From: Polaromonas sp. P2-4
GTDB taxonomy: Bacteria > Pseudomonadota > Gammaproteobacteria > Burkholderiales > Burkholderiaceae_C
NCBI GenBank assembly: GCA_024703855.1
Contig: CP087965.1
Span: 5,882,001-5,946,000 of the forward strand
Reading direction: 5' to 3'
Length of the DNA stretch: 64,000 nucleotides
Part shown: positions 54,101 to 63,894 of the stretch, in pieces
How positions within the stretch are numbered: the first letter of the stretch is position 1
Layout: each line of letters opens with the position of its first letter
Notes under the pieces: generated by a model
What the model was told of the DNA's origin: nothing
Databases searched by the model: none
What the model saw: the letters and a program-made list of their open reading frames with translations, nothing else
Made by a program: the position numbers and the translations under genes

Positions 54101-55783
54101 TCACCAATTGACGCGCTGATCGACATCAAAGTCCGGTGCCGGTTGCGCCGCCAGATCCCAGTCCGGCTCGACTTCGACACCCTCGCCCATCTGCGCATCA
54201 CCACAGTCATCCCACAACGGTGGCCCGCGTGCCGGGGATATGTGCGGTGGCTCCGAGTCCACGCCGATGTGCTCCAGAATTCTCTTGATCTGCGCGCCCT
54301 CGGTGATGAAGGCGATCAGCCGCATCTGCCCGCCGCACATCGGGCACATCAGCGGGAACACCTCGTAGATACGGGCGATCAAAACCGCCCACAGGTAATG
54401 GGTCGGTGAGCGCTTGGGTGGCACGGGTTCGGGTTGGGCTGGCTGTGCCACCCCGGTAGCGCCCTCGGTCGTAATGACTGGCTCGGCCTGCACCGTGGCC
54501 GGTTGCGCCGGTGTGACAAAAGCCGTCACCGCAGCCCTCAGTGGCGAATTCGGTGCCAGCACGCCAAAGTAGCGGTGCCGATGCGTGCGCGGTGGTGGTA
54601 CCAGCGCCGCAATGCGGTCGATCAGCTCCAGTGGCGTGAGGTGCAGCTCGTCCACCTTGGCACCGCGCTTGTCACCGGTAGGCTCGCTGTGCTGTTTGGC
54701 GCAGCGGTACACCAGGGCAGCGCCCTCTTTGCGCAGCCTATCCATGGCAAAGGGTGGGCGGGCGCAGTACCTCAGCAAGCGCTCCAGTGCGGCGCGGTCG
54801 TGTGCCTCGATGCAGACACCGGCGTCCACCGAAAACCCGCTGTGCTGGTAGGCCAGCATCTCTTTGGCCTCAAAGCTCTCCAGCAGGCCGCGCCCGACAA
54901 AGGCGCGCAAGATGCGCCGGCGCAAGGTGGCCTGCACCTGTGCGACGACTGCCTCGTCGATTCCGCTGGCCGAGTGAAAGATCACGCCTGCCGGGCAGAC
55001 TGTCGCATCAGCATCTACTTGGCCTGGCACAACCTCAAACACGCCATCGACCACGCAGACGTGCAAGTGCACATGCTCGTTCAGGCTGGAGCCAAATCGG
55101 TGGATGAAAGCCACGGCACCGATGTGCAGGCCTGCCCGGTCAACTCGCGCCGCACTAGGGCAGTGGGCAGATAGGCTTTGCGCGATGACCCGCAGAAAGA
55201 TGCGCAGCACCATGTTCAGAACCGCCCCGTCGCGTTGCATGAAGTAGCGCAGCCGCTTTGGCACCGACAGCACCCACTGGCGCACGGGCAGACGCGGGAA
55301 TACGTGGTCGGTGAGGTGCGCCGCCGTCTCCACCATGCGCCGCGTGTTGCACGAGGGGCAGACGCCACGGCCCTTTCAGGAATAGGCCACAAAATAGTCG
55401 TGCCCGCAATCATCACACCAGGCCCGGGCAAAGCCATGCGCAAAGATGCCACATTCGAGGTATTTGCGAAACGCCTGACGGACGTACGAGCGTGGCGTGT
55501 GACGATCACCCTGACCGTCGAACTGGCCTGCGCTGGCGAGCTCAAGCCAGGTTTCGTAGTGTTCGGTAACGGTTTGGTAGAGCAGCGTTCGCTCGGGGTG
55601 GCGCGGGTTGTAGAGTTTCGGCTTGGTCGCTGAGGCGGATGTAGCCGTGGCAGGCGAACACTGGCCCGCATGGTGGTGCGAATGTGACCTTGCCTGGGAC
55701 TGCGCTGTGGCGGTGTGCATGGTGCAACGCCTTGACGGGCGTGGCGTACGGCACATAACTGTACACCCATACGGGCTATCCAC
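54101..55783 (-). pseudogene. IS91-type transposase interrupted by an in-frame TGA
   Basis: The N-terminal zinc-binding part reads FRKYLECGIFAHGFARAWCDDCGHDYFVAYS, then a TGA at 55376-55378 exactly where the family has Cys of CKGRGVCPSCNTRRM; the frame then continues unbroken for 411 codons with the HUH-like VHLHVCVVDG, RYCARPPFAMDRL and a terminal CPMCGGQMRLIAFI. A single C-to-A change (TGC to TGA) accounts for it. The true start is probably the Met of MHTATAQ near 55720; the codons before it belong to the IS1595 end and junction. Flanking ori/ter ends were not identified. Confidence 0.8.
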
Positions 55784-56831
55784 TTAGCTCCTCAGAGCCG
55801 GATTCCTGACTTTTTGACTGAGCAACAACGTGCTGATAGGTCACCGGCGTAGTCACAACCGCCTGTTCCAGCAACCTATAAAAAAGCATTCCTCGTGACA
55901 GTGATTTCCGCCTGTTGAAGCGAAATACAAATTCGTCAAGATAGTAGTCCAACTTGGCGGGCTGTACCGCGCCTTGGTGTGTCCCGAGCAACCAGCGATG
56001 GATAAGCGCGGCTACTCGGTGAACACCCGGCATGGAAACATGCGCTGGCGTGTCCGAGCCGAGCATGACGCTTCGCTGGTGTACGTATCCCTCATCCTTG
56101 AGACTTCGGTAAGCGGCCGAGCCATCGGTATGCACGGTGGCACCGGCTTGAATGACATCTTTTACAAAAGGGATGACTTGACGTTCAGAGTCATCGGAAA
56201 TGCGGCGCAAGCGAATGCGCCCAAATCCTTTGGGCTCCAACATCTCCACGCCGATGACTACAAGGGTCTTGGTGGTGTGGGATTTACGCCCTTTCGCGTT
56301 GGCTGGCTGGGCCTTGTCACCGATGGCAATGAAAGTTTCATCAACCTCTACCAGCCCATTGAGCAAATCTCTGCCAGGGCGAATCATGGCGCGACGAAAG
56401 CGATGCAGCATGACCCAGGCAGTCTGATAACTCCCAAGACCCAACACGCGTTGTAACCCCAATGCACTGACGCCCTGTTTCTGATTGGTGATGTACCAAG
56501 CAGCGGCCAGCCACACTTTGAGCGGTGTTCGCGTCTTGTCAAAAATGGTTCCCGCTGTCACGCTGGCTTGATGTTTGCAACTCTGGCACACCAGTCGATT
56601 TCGGCTGGTCTTAACGGGTGTACTGATGACGCCGCACTTGGGGCAAATGAATTCTTTTGGCCAACGCAGTCTCTCAAGATAGTCAAGACAGGCTTGCTCA
56701 GTATGAAACCAATCCATGAATTGGCTCCATGTCTTCGGGTAATCTTGACCGGCAACGGGTAGCTGGCGACTTTCGCTCATGGGACCATTTTGCCACCCAA
56801 GGAGCTAAGTGGATAGCCCGCACACCCATAC
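55763..56831. mobile_element. IS1595-family insertion sequence, apparently intact
   Basis: Inverted repeats GGGCTATCCACTTAGCTCCT (55773-55792) and its perfect complement (56800-56819) enclose one complete transposase gene. The decamer ACACCCATAC occurs on both sides (55763-55772 and 56822-56831), but with a 2-base offset from the expected adjacent 8-bp duplication on the right. It is inserted between the IS91-type gene and the lpdA terminator. Confidence 0.85.
55776..56780 (-). CDS. IS1595-family transposase (ISXO2-like DDE)
   Basis: A 334-residue transposase. N-terminal zinc ribbon: FICPKCGVISTPVKTSRNRLVCQSCKHQASVTAGTIFDKTRTPL. Catalytic core of the ISXO2 type: LVEVDETFIAIGDKAQ (first Asp), VHTDGSAAYRSL (second Asp), HRVAALIHRWLLGTHQGAVQPAKLDYYLDEFVFRFNRR (third acidic/Asn region and the conserved F.RFN). 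No frameshift. This is the only clearly intact transposase in the window. Confidence 0.93.
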   Translation of the reverse strand: MSESRQLPVAGQDYPKTWSQFMDWFHTEQACLDYLERLRWPKEFICPKCGVISTPVKTSRNRLVCQSCKHQASVTAGTIFDKTRTPLKVWLAAAWYITNQKQGVSALGLQRVLGLGSYQTAWVMLHRFRRAMIRPGRDLLNGLVEVDETFIAIGDKAQPANAKGRKSHTTKTLVVIGVEMLEPKGFGRIRLRRISDDSERQVIPFVKDVIQAGATVHTDGSAAYRSLKDEGYVHQRSVMLGSDTPAHVSMPGVHRVAALIHRWLLGTHQGAVQPAKLDYYLDEFVFRFNRRKSLSRGMLFYRLLEQAVVTTPVTYQHVVAQSKSQESGSEELSG

Positions 56832-56870
56832 AGTATTTGCACAACTACTCATATCGAGCAACCGGACAGC

Positions 56871-56903
56871 AAAAAGCCCGAACCGGTGAGGGTTCGGGCT
56901 TTG
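56871..56903 (-). terminator. Intrinsic terminator of the PDH operon
   Basis: On the minus strand AAAGCCCGAACC...GGTTCGGGC followed by TTTTTGC, 23 bp past the lpdA stop. The IS1595 element landed about 50 bp beyond it, leaving the operon untouched. Confidence 0.8.
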
Positions 56904-56925
56904 CAGGGAAGCTTGAATGGAGGGT

Positions 56926-58773
56926 CTACTTACGCGCAGGCGGCAAATCCGTGCAACTGCCGTGCGCCACCTCAGCCGCCAGGCCCATGCTCTCGCCCAA
57001 CGTCGGGTGCGGGTGAATGGTTTTGCCGATGTCGACGGCGTCGGCGCCCATCTCGATGGCCAGGGCAATCTCGCCAATCAGGTCGCCGGCGTGGGTGCCG
57101 ACAATGCCGCCGCCGAGGATCTTGCCGTGGCCATGCGCTTCGGGGCTGTCATCAAACAGCAGCTTGGTGAAACCTTCGTCGCGGCCGTTGGCAATGGCGC
57201 GGCCCGAGGCCGTCCACGGGAACAAGCCCTTTTTGACCTTGATGCCCTGGGCCTTGGCCTGGTCTTCGGTCAGACCGACCCAAGCCACCTCGGGATCGGT
57301 GTAGGCCACGCTCGGAATCACTCGGGCGTTGAAGGCGGCACTCGCCAGTTCCTTGTTGCCCTGCAGTTCACCGGCAATCACTTCAGCCGCCACATGGGCT
57401 TCATGCACCGCCTTGTGCGCCAGCATGGGCTGGCCCACGATGTCGCCGATGGCGAAGATGTGGGGCACGTTGGTGCGCATCTGGATATCGACCGGGATAA
57501 AGCCACGGTCGGTCACGCTGATGCCGGCCTTGTCGGCGGCGAGCTTTTTGCCATTCGGCGTGCGGCCCACGGCTTGCAACACCAGGTCATAGGTTTGCGG
57601 TGCCGGGGCAGTGCCGCCCTCTTCGGCGGCGGCAAATGTCACCTCAATGCCTTCTGGCGTGGCCTTGGCGCCCACGGTTTTGGTCTTGAGCATGATGTTG
57701 TCAAAACGCGGCGCGTTCATCTTTTGCCAGACTTTGACCAAATCACGGTCGGCGCCCTGCATCAGGCCGTCGAGCATTTCGACCACATCGAGACGTGCGC
57801 CCAGTGTCGAGTAAACCGTGCCCATTTCCAGGCCAATGATGCCGCCGCCCAGAATCAGCATGCGTTTGGGGACTTCTTTCAGGTTCAGTGCGCCGGTCGA
57901 GTCCACGACGCGCGGGTCCTCGGGCATGAAAGGCAGGCGCACGGCTTGCGAGCCCGCCGCAATAATGCAGTTCTTGAACGCAATGGTTTGCTTTTTGCCC
58001 GATTTCTCTTGGGCGGCTCCGGTCGTTTCTTCGACCTGCAAGTGGTGCGCGCCAACAAAGCTGCCAAAACCACGCACTACAGTCACCTTGCGCATTTTGG
58101 CCATGGCTGTCAGGCCACCGGTAAGCTTGCCGACGACTTTTTCCTTGTGCGTGCGCAGCTTGTTGATGTCCAGCACCGGCTCGGCAAAGCTCACGCCCAG
58201 GCTTTCAAAGTGCTTGACCTCGTCCATCACGGCGGCCACATGCAGCAGGGCTTTGGACGGGATGCAGCCGACGTTGAGGCAGACGCCGCCCAGCGTGGCA
58301 TAGCGCTCAACCAGCACCACTTTCAAACCCAGGTCTGCGGCGCGGAAGGCGGCGGAGTAACCGCCAGGGCCAGCGCCCAACACCAGCACATCGCAGTCCA
58401 GATCGACGGAACCGCTGAAGCTTGCGGCGGCTGGAGCCGACACCACTGCTGCGGGTGTAGCGGGTGCCTGTTTTTGCTCGGCGACTGGGGCGGCAACAGG
58501 TGCGGCAGAAGCTGCCGCTTCAAGCGTCAAAACCACAGACCCTTGTTTGACCTTGTCGCCCAGCTTGACCTTGATCTCTTTGACAACGCCAGCGTGTGAC
58601 GACGGGATTTCCATCGACGCCTTGTCGCTTTCAACCGTCAGCAGACTTTGGTCAACCTGGATGGTGTCGCCGACCTTGACCAGCAATTCAATCACGGACA
58701 CTTCGTCAAAGTCGCCAATGTCGGGAACCTTGATATCGATCAAACTCGCTAACTTGTCAGGAGGGGCGCTCAT
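56926..58773 (-). CDS. lpdA: Dihydrolipoyl dehydrogenase (E3) with N-terminal lipoyl domain
   Basis: A 615-residue E3 of pyruvate dehydrogenase. Residues 1-85 are a lipoyl domain (DIKVPDIGDFDEVSVIELL, VESDKASMEIPSSHAGVV with the lipoyl-Lys), then an Ala/Pro linker, then the flavoprotein: CDVLVLGAGPGGYSAAFRAADLG (FAD), YATLGGVCLNVGCIPSKALLH (redox Cys pair), ILGGGIIGLEMGTVYSTLG (NAD) and GKTIHPHPTLGESM (active-site His). It re-oxidises dihydrolipoamide with NAD+. In frame throughout, last gene of the operon, overlapping the proteasome-like gene by 4 bp. Partial copies lie at 44268, 49279 and 51474. Confidence 0.97.
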   Translation of the reverse strand: MSAPPDKLASLIDIKVPDIGDFDEVSVIELLVKVGDTIQVDQSLLTVESDKASMEIPSSHAGVVKEIKVKLGDKVKQGSVVLTLEAAASAAPVAAPVAEQKQAPATPAAVVSAPAAASFSGSVDLDCDVLVLGAGPGGYSAAFRAADLGLKVVLVERYATLGGVCLNVGCIPSKALLHVAAVMDEVKHFESLGVSFAEPVLDINKLRTHKEKVVGKLTGGLTAMAKMRKVTVVRGFGSFVGAHHLQVEETTGAAQEKSGKKQTIAFKNCIIAAGSQAVRLPFMPEDPRVVDSTGALNLKEVPKRMLILGGGIIGLEMGTVYSTLGARLDVVEMLDGLMQGADRDLVKVWQKMNAPRFDNIMLKTKTVGAKATPEGIEVTFAAAEEGGTAPAPQTYDLVLQAVGRTPNGKKLAADKAGISVTDRGFIPVDIQMRTNVPHIFAIGDIVGQPMLAHKAVHEAHVAAEVIAGELQGNKELASAAFNARVIPSVAYTDPEVAWVGLTEDQAKAQGIKVKKGLFPWTASGRAIANGRDEGFTKLLFDDSPEAHGHGKILGGGIVGTHAGDLIGEIALAIEMGADAVDIGKTIHPHPTLGESMGLAAEVAHGSCTDLPPARK

Positions 58774-59360
58774 TTGGAGGCTTTCAATTTGAGGGTAAAT
58801 ACTTCAACCGGTCCGGCGGTGTTTTTGTCGAACTCGCAACCGGCGTTCATGCCTGCGACGGCCACTTCGCGGGCGGTTTTGGCCTTGTCCCAGCAGGCGT
58901 GCATGGCGCCCAGCGCAAAGCTGCGGCCCGACCCTATGCCCCAGAATTCCTTGAACTCAAAGACTTCACGGTAGCTGTAAAGGCCATAAATGCCACTGGC
59001 ATTGGCAATCACCACGGTGTACTGGCTGGACTCATACGGGTCGTTGTCGTCTTCCTTGGTCTGCAGGAAAAACGTTTCTTTCAGCATCGGGTGCAGCTTG
59101 ATGAAGGTGTCAAACACCTCGTCTCTAGAGCCCAGTTTGAGCTGCTCCCGGGGCAGTGTCGTCATGGCTTTGCGCAGCGCCGGAAAGTGCGCCACGGTAC
59201 CGGCCATACCGACATAACTGATACCGTGAGGCGTGTCGATCTTGAAGATCTTGCTGTTGGCCTCGAACCGGTGACCCAGGCTGGTGTCGCCAAAAGTGAC
59301 CAGGGTGTCAGCGGCAATCGCCACCTGCCCGGCCTTCTTTACAACTACCAGCGTCGTCAT
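58770..59360 (-). CDS. Betaproteobacterial proteasome homologue (BPH), Ntn hydrolase
   Basis: A 196-residue proteasome beta-type subunit. After Met removal the N-terminus is TTLVVVKKAGQVAIAADTL, giving catalytic Thr1 and Asp17; the Lys in SKIFKID (position 36) is the likely Lys33 equivalent. YVGMAGTVAHFPALRKAM, YGLYSYREVFEFKEFWGIGSGRSFALGAMHACWD are typical of the fold. BPH proteins are known to form double heptameric rings. The start at 59360 (not 59420) follows from the Thr1 rule and a GAGGGGGC upstream. Being inside the PDH operon suggests a link to E1-E3 turnover or a shared need; that is inference. Confidence 0.88.
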   Translation of the reverse strand: MTTLVVVKKAGQVAIAADTLVTFGDTSLGHRFEANSKIFKIDTPHGISYVGMAGTVAHFPALRKAMTTLPREQLKLGSRDEVFDTFIKLHPMLKETFFLQTKEDDNDPYESSQYTVVIANASGIYGLYSYREVFEFKEFWGIGSGRSFALGAMHACWDKAKTAREVAVAGMNAGCEFDKNTAGPVEVFTLKLKASK

Positions 59361-59394
59361 AGTCCCGCCCCCTCGGCGTAAAGAACGGAGAACA

Positions 59395-59455
59395 GCGGCC
59401 GCAGCGCCGGGCCGCCCCAAGCAAGGCCAGCCCCCTCGGGGGGCAGCGCATTACA
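59395..59455. repeat. GC-rich hairpin repeat between aceF and the BPH gene
   Basis: Contains GGGCCGCCCCAAGCAAGGCC and CAGCCCCCTCGGGGGGCAG, a strong palindrome of a type common in Comamonadaceae spacers. It could attenuate transcription or stabilise the upstream mRNA. Confidence 0.5.
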
Positions 59456-59475
59456 CACAGTGAAAAGCGTGGGGG

Positions 59476-61139
59476 TCACAGTAATACACGGCGAAAGTCA
59501 GCGAGGATCTGCCCCAGATACGCGTTAAAGCGTGCAGCGGCAGCGCCGTCAATCACGCGGTGGTCCCAGCTCAGGGACATCGGCTGCATCAGGCGCGGCT
59601 GGAATGCCTTGCCGTCCCAGACTGGTTCGATCCGGCTCTTGCACACGCCCAGAATGGCCACCTCGGGTGCATTGATGATGGGCGTGAAATAACGCCCGCC
59701 AATGCCACCCAGCGACGAAATGGTGAAGCAGGCTCCCGACATGTCTGCCGGACTGAGTTTGCCGTCACGCGCTTTCTTGGCGAGTTCGCCCATCTCCTGC
59801 GAGATCTGCACAATGCCTTTTTGTCGGCATCCTTGATGACGGGCACGACCAGGCCATTGGGCGTGTCGGCCGCAAAGGCGACGTTGTAGTACTGCTTGAG
59901 CACCAGCTGCTCGCCGTCGAGCGAGGCATTGAACTCGGGAAACTTCTTGAGCGCCGCCACCGAAGCCTTGATCAGGAAGGCCAGCATGGTGATCTTGATG
60001 CCGGCTTTTTCGTTTTCCTTGTTCATCTGGACGCGGAAGGCTTCCAGCTCGGTGATGTCGGCGTCGTCGTGGTTGCAGACGTGCGGAATCATCACCCAGT
60101 TGCGGTGCAGATTCGCGCCGCTGATCTTCTTGATGCGGGACATGTCCTTGCGCTCGACCGGGCCGAACTTGGTGAAGTCCACCTTGGGCCAGGGCAGCAA
60201 ATCGAGCCCTGCGCCACCGCCCGCGCCGGTTGCCGCAGGGGCTTTGGCCACTTGCGCCTGGGTCCGCGTCTCGCCGCTCATCACGGATTTGGTGAAAGCC
60301 TGCACATCGTCCAGCGTGATGCGGCCTTTGGGGCCTGCGCCCTTGACTTCAGCCAGTGGCACACCCAGCTCGTGGGCAAATTTGCGCACCGATGGCGAGG
60401 CGTGTGGCAAGCCGCCCTGCGGCGCGACCGTGGGTTCATGGGCGGGCATGGCCGCGGCTGGTGCAGTTGCGAGCGTCAGCGCTGGCGCCACTGCCGCTGC
60501 AGCAGCGGCTGCTGCCGGTGCCGGTGAGGCCGCTGGGGAAGCGGCGGAAGGTGCCACCGAACCCTCAAGCACAGCCAGCAAGTCACCAATATTCAGGGTG
60601 TCGCCCAGCTTGACCTTGAGTTCCTTGAGCACGCCGGCGGCAGATGACGGAATTTCCATGGAGGCCTTGTCGGACTCCACCGTGACGAGGGATTGTTCGG
60701 CCTTGATGGTGTCGCCCACCTTGACCAATACTTCGATAACAGCCACATCCTTGAAGTCGCCAATATCTGGCACACGCACTTCGACGGGGCCACTGGCTGC
60801 TGCTGCGGCAACCGGGGCCGGAGCGGCGGCGGCAGGCGCACTGGCCGCTGACGGGGCTGGGGCAGTGGCAGCAACCGGGGCAGGCGCCGATACAGCACCT
60901 GCAACCTCCAGCGTCAACACCACCGAGCCCTGCTTGACCTTGTCGCCCAGCTTGATTTTGATGTCCTTCACCACGCCCGCATGGCTGGAAGGAATTTCCA
61001 TGGAGGCCTTGTCGGACTCCACGGTGATCAGTGATTGCTCGGCCTTGACGGTGTCGCCGGGCTTGACCAGCAGTTCAATGACGGTGACTTCGTCAAAATC
61101 GCCAATATCGGGAACCTGAATATCTATTATTGTTGCCAT
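59476..61139 (-). CDS. aceF: Pyruvate dehydrogenase E2, dihydrolipoyl acetyltransferase (one frameshift)
   Basis: About 554 residues. Two N-terminal lipoyl domains (IQVPDIGDFDEVTVIELL..SDKASMEIPSSHAG; VRVPDIGDFKDVAVIEVL..SDKASMEIPSSAAG) are separated by Ala/Pro linkers. A peripheral subunit-binding domain follows (HASPSVRKFAHELGVPLAEVKGAGPKGRITLDDV), then the acetyltransferase core ending SLSWDHRVIDGAAAARF with the catalytic His and Asp. One G is lost near 59822 (KDADKKG). It transfers acetyl groups from E1 to CoA and forms the structural core of the complex. 13 bp downstream of aceE. Confidence 0.95.
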
Positions 61140-61152
61140 GTTGAAAGTCTCT

Positions 61153-63894
61153 TCAAGCGTAGAGAGGATTGATCTTGTCGGCTTGGATGCCGTACTTTTT
61201 AATGGCTTCGGCCACCTTGGCGACCGGCACCGTACCTTCTTCGCTGAGGGCTTTCAAAGCCGCCACCACGATGTAATGGCGGTTGATTTCAAAATGCTCG
61301 CGTAACTTGCTGCGGAAATCGCTTCGGCCAAAGCCATCGGTGCCCAGCACCTTGAAGGTACGGCCCTTGGGAATAAAGGAGCGAATCTGCTCGGCATAGG
61401 CCTTCATGTAGTCGGTTGATGCGACCACCGGGCCGGTGTGCTTTTCAAGCTGCTCACCGACAAAAGACACGCGCGGCTGCTCAGTCGGGTGCAGCAGGTT
61501 CCAGCGCTCGGCGTCCTGGCCGTCTCGGGCCAGCTCGTTAAAGCTTGGGCAGCTCCAGACGTTGGCAGCAACGCCCCACTCTTTTTCGAGCAGTTCTTGC
61601 GCCTGCAATGGACTCGCGCAGGATGGTGCCTGAACCCAGCAGCTGAACGCGGAGTCAACTTTGCACCCTCTTTGCAAAGGTACATGCCCTTGATGATCTG
61701 CTCTTCGGTGCCCGCCGTCAGGCCCGGCATCGCATAGTTTTCATTGAGCAGCGTGATGTAGAAATACACGTTATCCTGCTTTTCCACCATGCGTTTGAGG
61801 CCGTGGTGCAGGATCACGCCGACTTCATGCGCGAAGGTTGGGTCGTAGCTGATGCAGTTCGGGATCGTGCCCGCCATGATGTGGCTGTGGCCGTCTTCAT
61901 GCTGCAGGCCTTCACCATTGAGCGTGGTGCGGCCCGAGGTGCCTCCCAGCAAGAATCCGCGCGCCTGCATATCGCCGGCCGCCCAGGCCAGGTCGCCGAT
62001 GCGCTGGAAGCCGAACATCGAGTAGTACACATAGAACGGGATCATGATCCGGTTGTTGGTGCTGTACGAGGTGGCCGCGGCGATCCAGCTGCTCATGCCG
62101 CCGGCTTCGTTGATACCTTCCTGCAGGATCTGGCCCTTTTTGTCTTCCTTGTAATACATCACCTGGTCTTTATCGACCGGGGTGTACTTCTGGCCCTCGG
62201 GGTTGTAAATGCCGATCTGGCGGAACAAGCCTTCCATGCCGAAGGTACGTGCTTCATCCACCAAAATAGGCACCACGCGCGGGCCCAGCGCCTGGTCGCG
62301 CAGCAACTGCGTGAGAAAGCGCACATAGGCTTGCGTCGTCGAGATTTCGCGGCCTTCGGGTGTCGGCTCCATCACTGACTTGAAGATTTCCAGCGCCGGC
62401 ACCGTGAAACTCTCATCCGCCTTGGTGCGGCGGTGTGGCAAGTAACCGCCGAGAGGCCTTGCGGCGCTCGTGCAGGTAGCGCATTTCCGGTGTGTCTTCG
62501 GCCGGTTTGTAAAACGGAAGGTCTGCCAGCTGGCTGTCGGGGATAGGGATGTTGAAGCGGTCGCGGAAGATCTTGATATCTTCGTCGGTCAGCTTCTTGG
62601 TCTGGTGCACGGTGTTCTTGCCCTCGCCAATCTTGCCCATGCCAAAACCCTTGACGGTTTTGATCAGCAACACGGTGGGCTGGCCTGTGTGATTGACGGC
62701 CGAATGGAAGGCGGCATAGACCTTCTGTGAGTCGTGGCCCCCACGGTGCAGATTCCAGATGTCGTCGTCGCTCATCTTGGCAACCATCTCCAGCGTCTTG
62801 GGGTTCTGGCCAAAGAAATGCTTGCGCACGTAGGCGCCATCGTTGGCCTTCATGGCCTGGTAGTCGCCGTCCAGCGTGTCCATCATGACCTTGCGCAGGG
62901 CGCCGTCCTTGTCGCGCGCCAGCAGCGGGTCCCAGTTGCTGCCCCACAACAGCTTGATGACGTTCCAGCCGGCGCCGCGGAACTCGCCTTCGAGTTCTTG
63001 CACGATCTTGCCGTTGCCGCGCACCGGGCCGTCGAGCCGCTGCAAGTTGCAGTTGATGACGAACACCAGGTTGTCGAGCTTTTCACGGGCAGCCAGGCCG
63101 ATCGCGCCCATGGATTCGACTTCGTCCATCTCGCCGTCGCCGCAGAACACCCAGACCTTGCGGTTTTCGGTGTTGGCAATACCGCGGGCATGCAGGTATT
63201 TGAGGAAACGGGCCTGGTAAATCGCCATCAGCGGGCCCAGACCCATGGACACCGTGGGGAACTGCCAGAACTCGGGCATCAGCTTGGGGTGCGGGTAGCT
63301 CGACAGCCCCTTGCCGTCGACTTCCTGGCGGAAATTGAGCAATTGCTCTTCGCTCAGGCGGCCTTCAAGGTAGGCGCGGGCATAAACGCCCGGCGACACA
63401 TGGCCCTGAATGTAAAGACAATCGCCACCATGGTTTTCGCTCTCGGCATGCCAAAAATGGTTGAAACCGGCGCCAAACATGCTGGCCAGCGACGCAAATG
63501 AGCCGATGTGGCCACCGAGGTCGCCGCCATCTGCCGGGTGCAGCCGGTTGGCCTTGACCACCATGGCCATGGCGTTCCAGCGCATGTAGGCACGCAACCG
63601 CTCTTCGATTTCGAGATTGCCGGGGGAACGCTCTTCCTGATCGGCTTCGATGGTGTTGACATAGCCGGTATTGGCCGAAAAAGGCATGTCAATGCTTTTC
63701 TGGCGGGCATGCTCGAGCAGTTGCTCCAGCAGAAAGTGGGCACGCTCCGGGCCTTCACTTTCAATCACGGCGGACAGTGCATCCATCCACTCGCGGGTTT
63801 CCTGGGTGTCTTTGTCCAGGGTATTTTTGTCCAGCGCGTCGTTAGCCGCAGCCGTTAAGTTGTCAGCACCTGCCTCGTTGGGGTTAGCAGCCAT
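61153..63894 (-). CDS. aceE: Pyruvate dehydrogenase E1 component (three or more frameshifts)
   Basis: About 912 residues of the homodimeric, thiamine-diphosphate-dependent E1: IGSFASLASMFGAGFNHFW, VWVFCGDGEMDEVESMGAIGLA (ThDP/Mg motif), NCNLQRLDGPVRGNGKIVQELE, LIKTVKGFGMG, KYTPVDKDQVMYYKEDKKGQILQEG, GEGLQHEDGHSHI, and the C-terminal VLGTDGFGRSDFRSKLREHFE. The frame slips near 62450 and at least twice between 61600 and 61680 (around RVQLLGSGTILRESI). It decarboxylates pyruvate and acetylates E2. First gene of the operon; CAGGAG is 8 bases upstream of the ATG. Confidence 0.95.

Noticed and set aside
55376..55378. Selenocysteine codon in the IS91-type transposase
   Set aside because: TGA at a Cys position is suggestive, but transposases are not known selenoproteins and no convincing SECIS hairpin could be established by eye; a point mutation is simpler.
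56917..58599. 560-codon plus-strand frame opposite lpdA, and similar long antisense frames (400-1416, 37286-38518, 59896-61119)
   Set aside because: These are codon-bias shadows of well-supported minus-strand genes in GC-rich DNA, with no family resemblance of their own.
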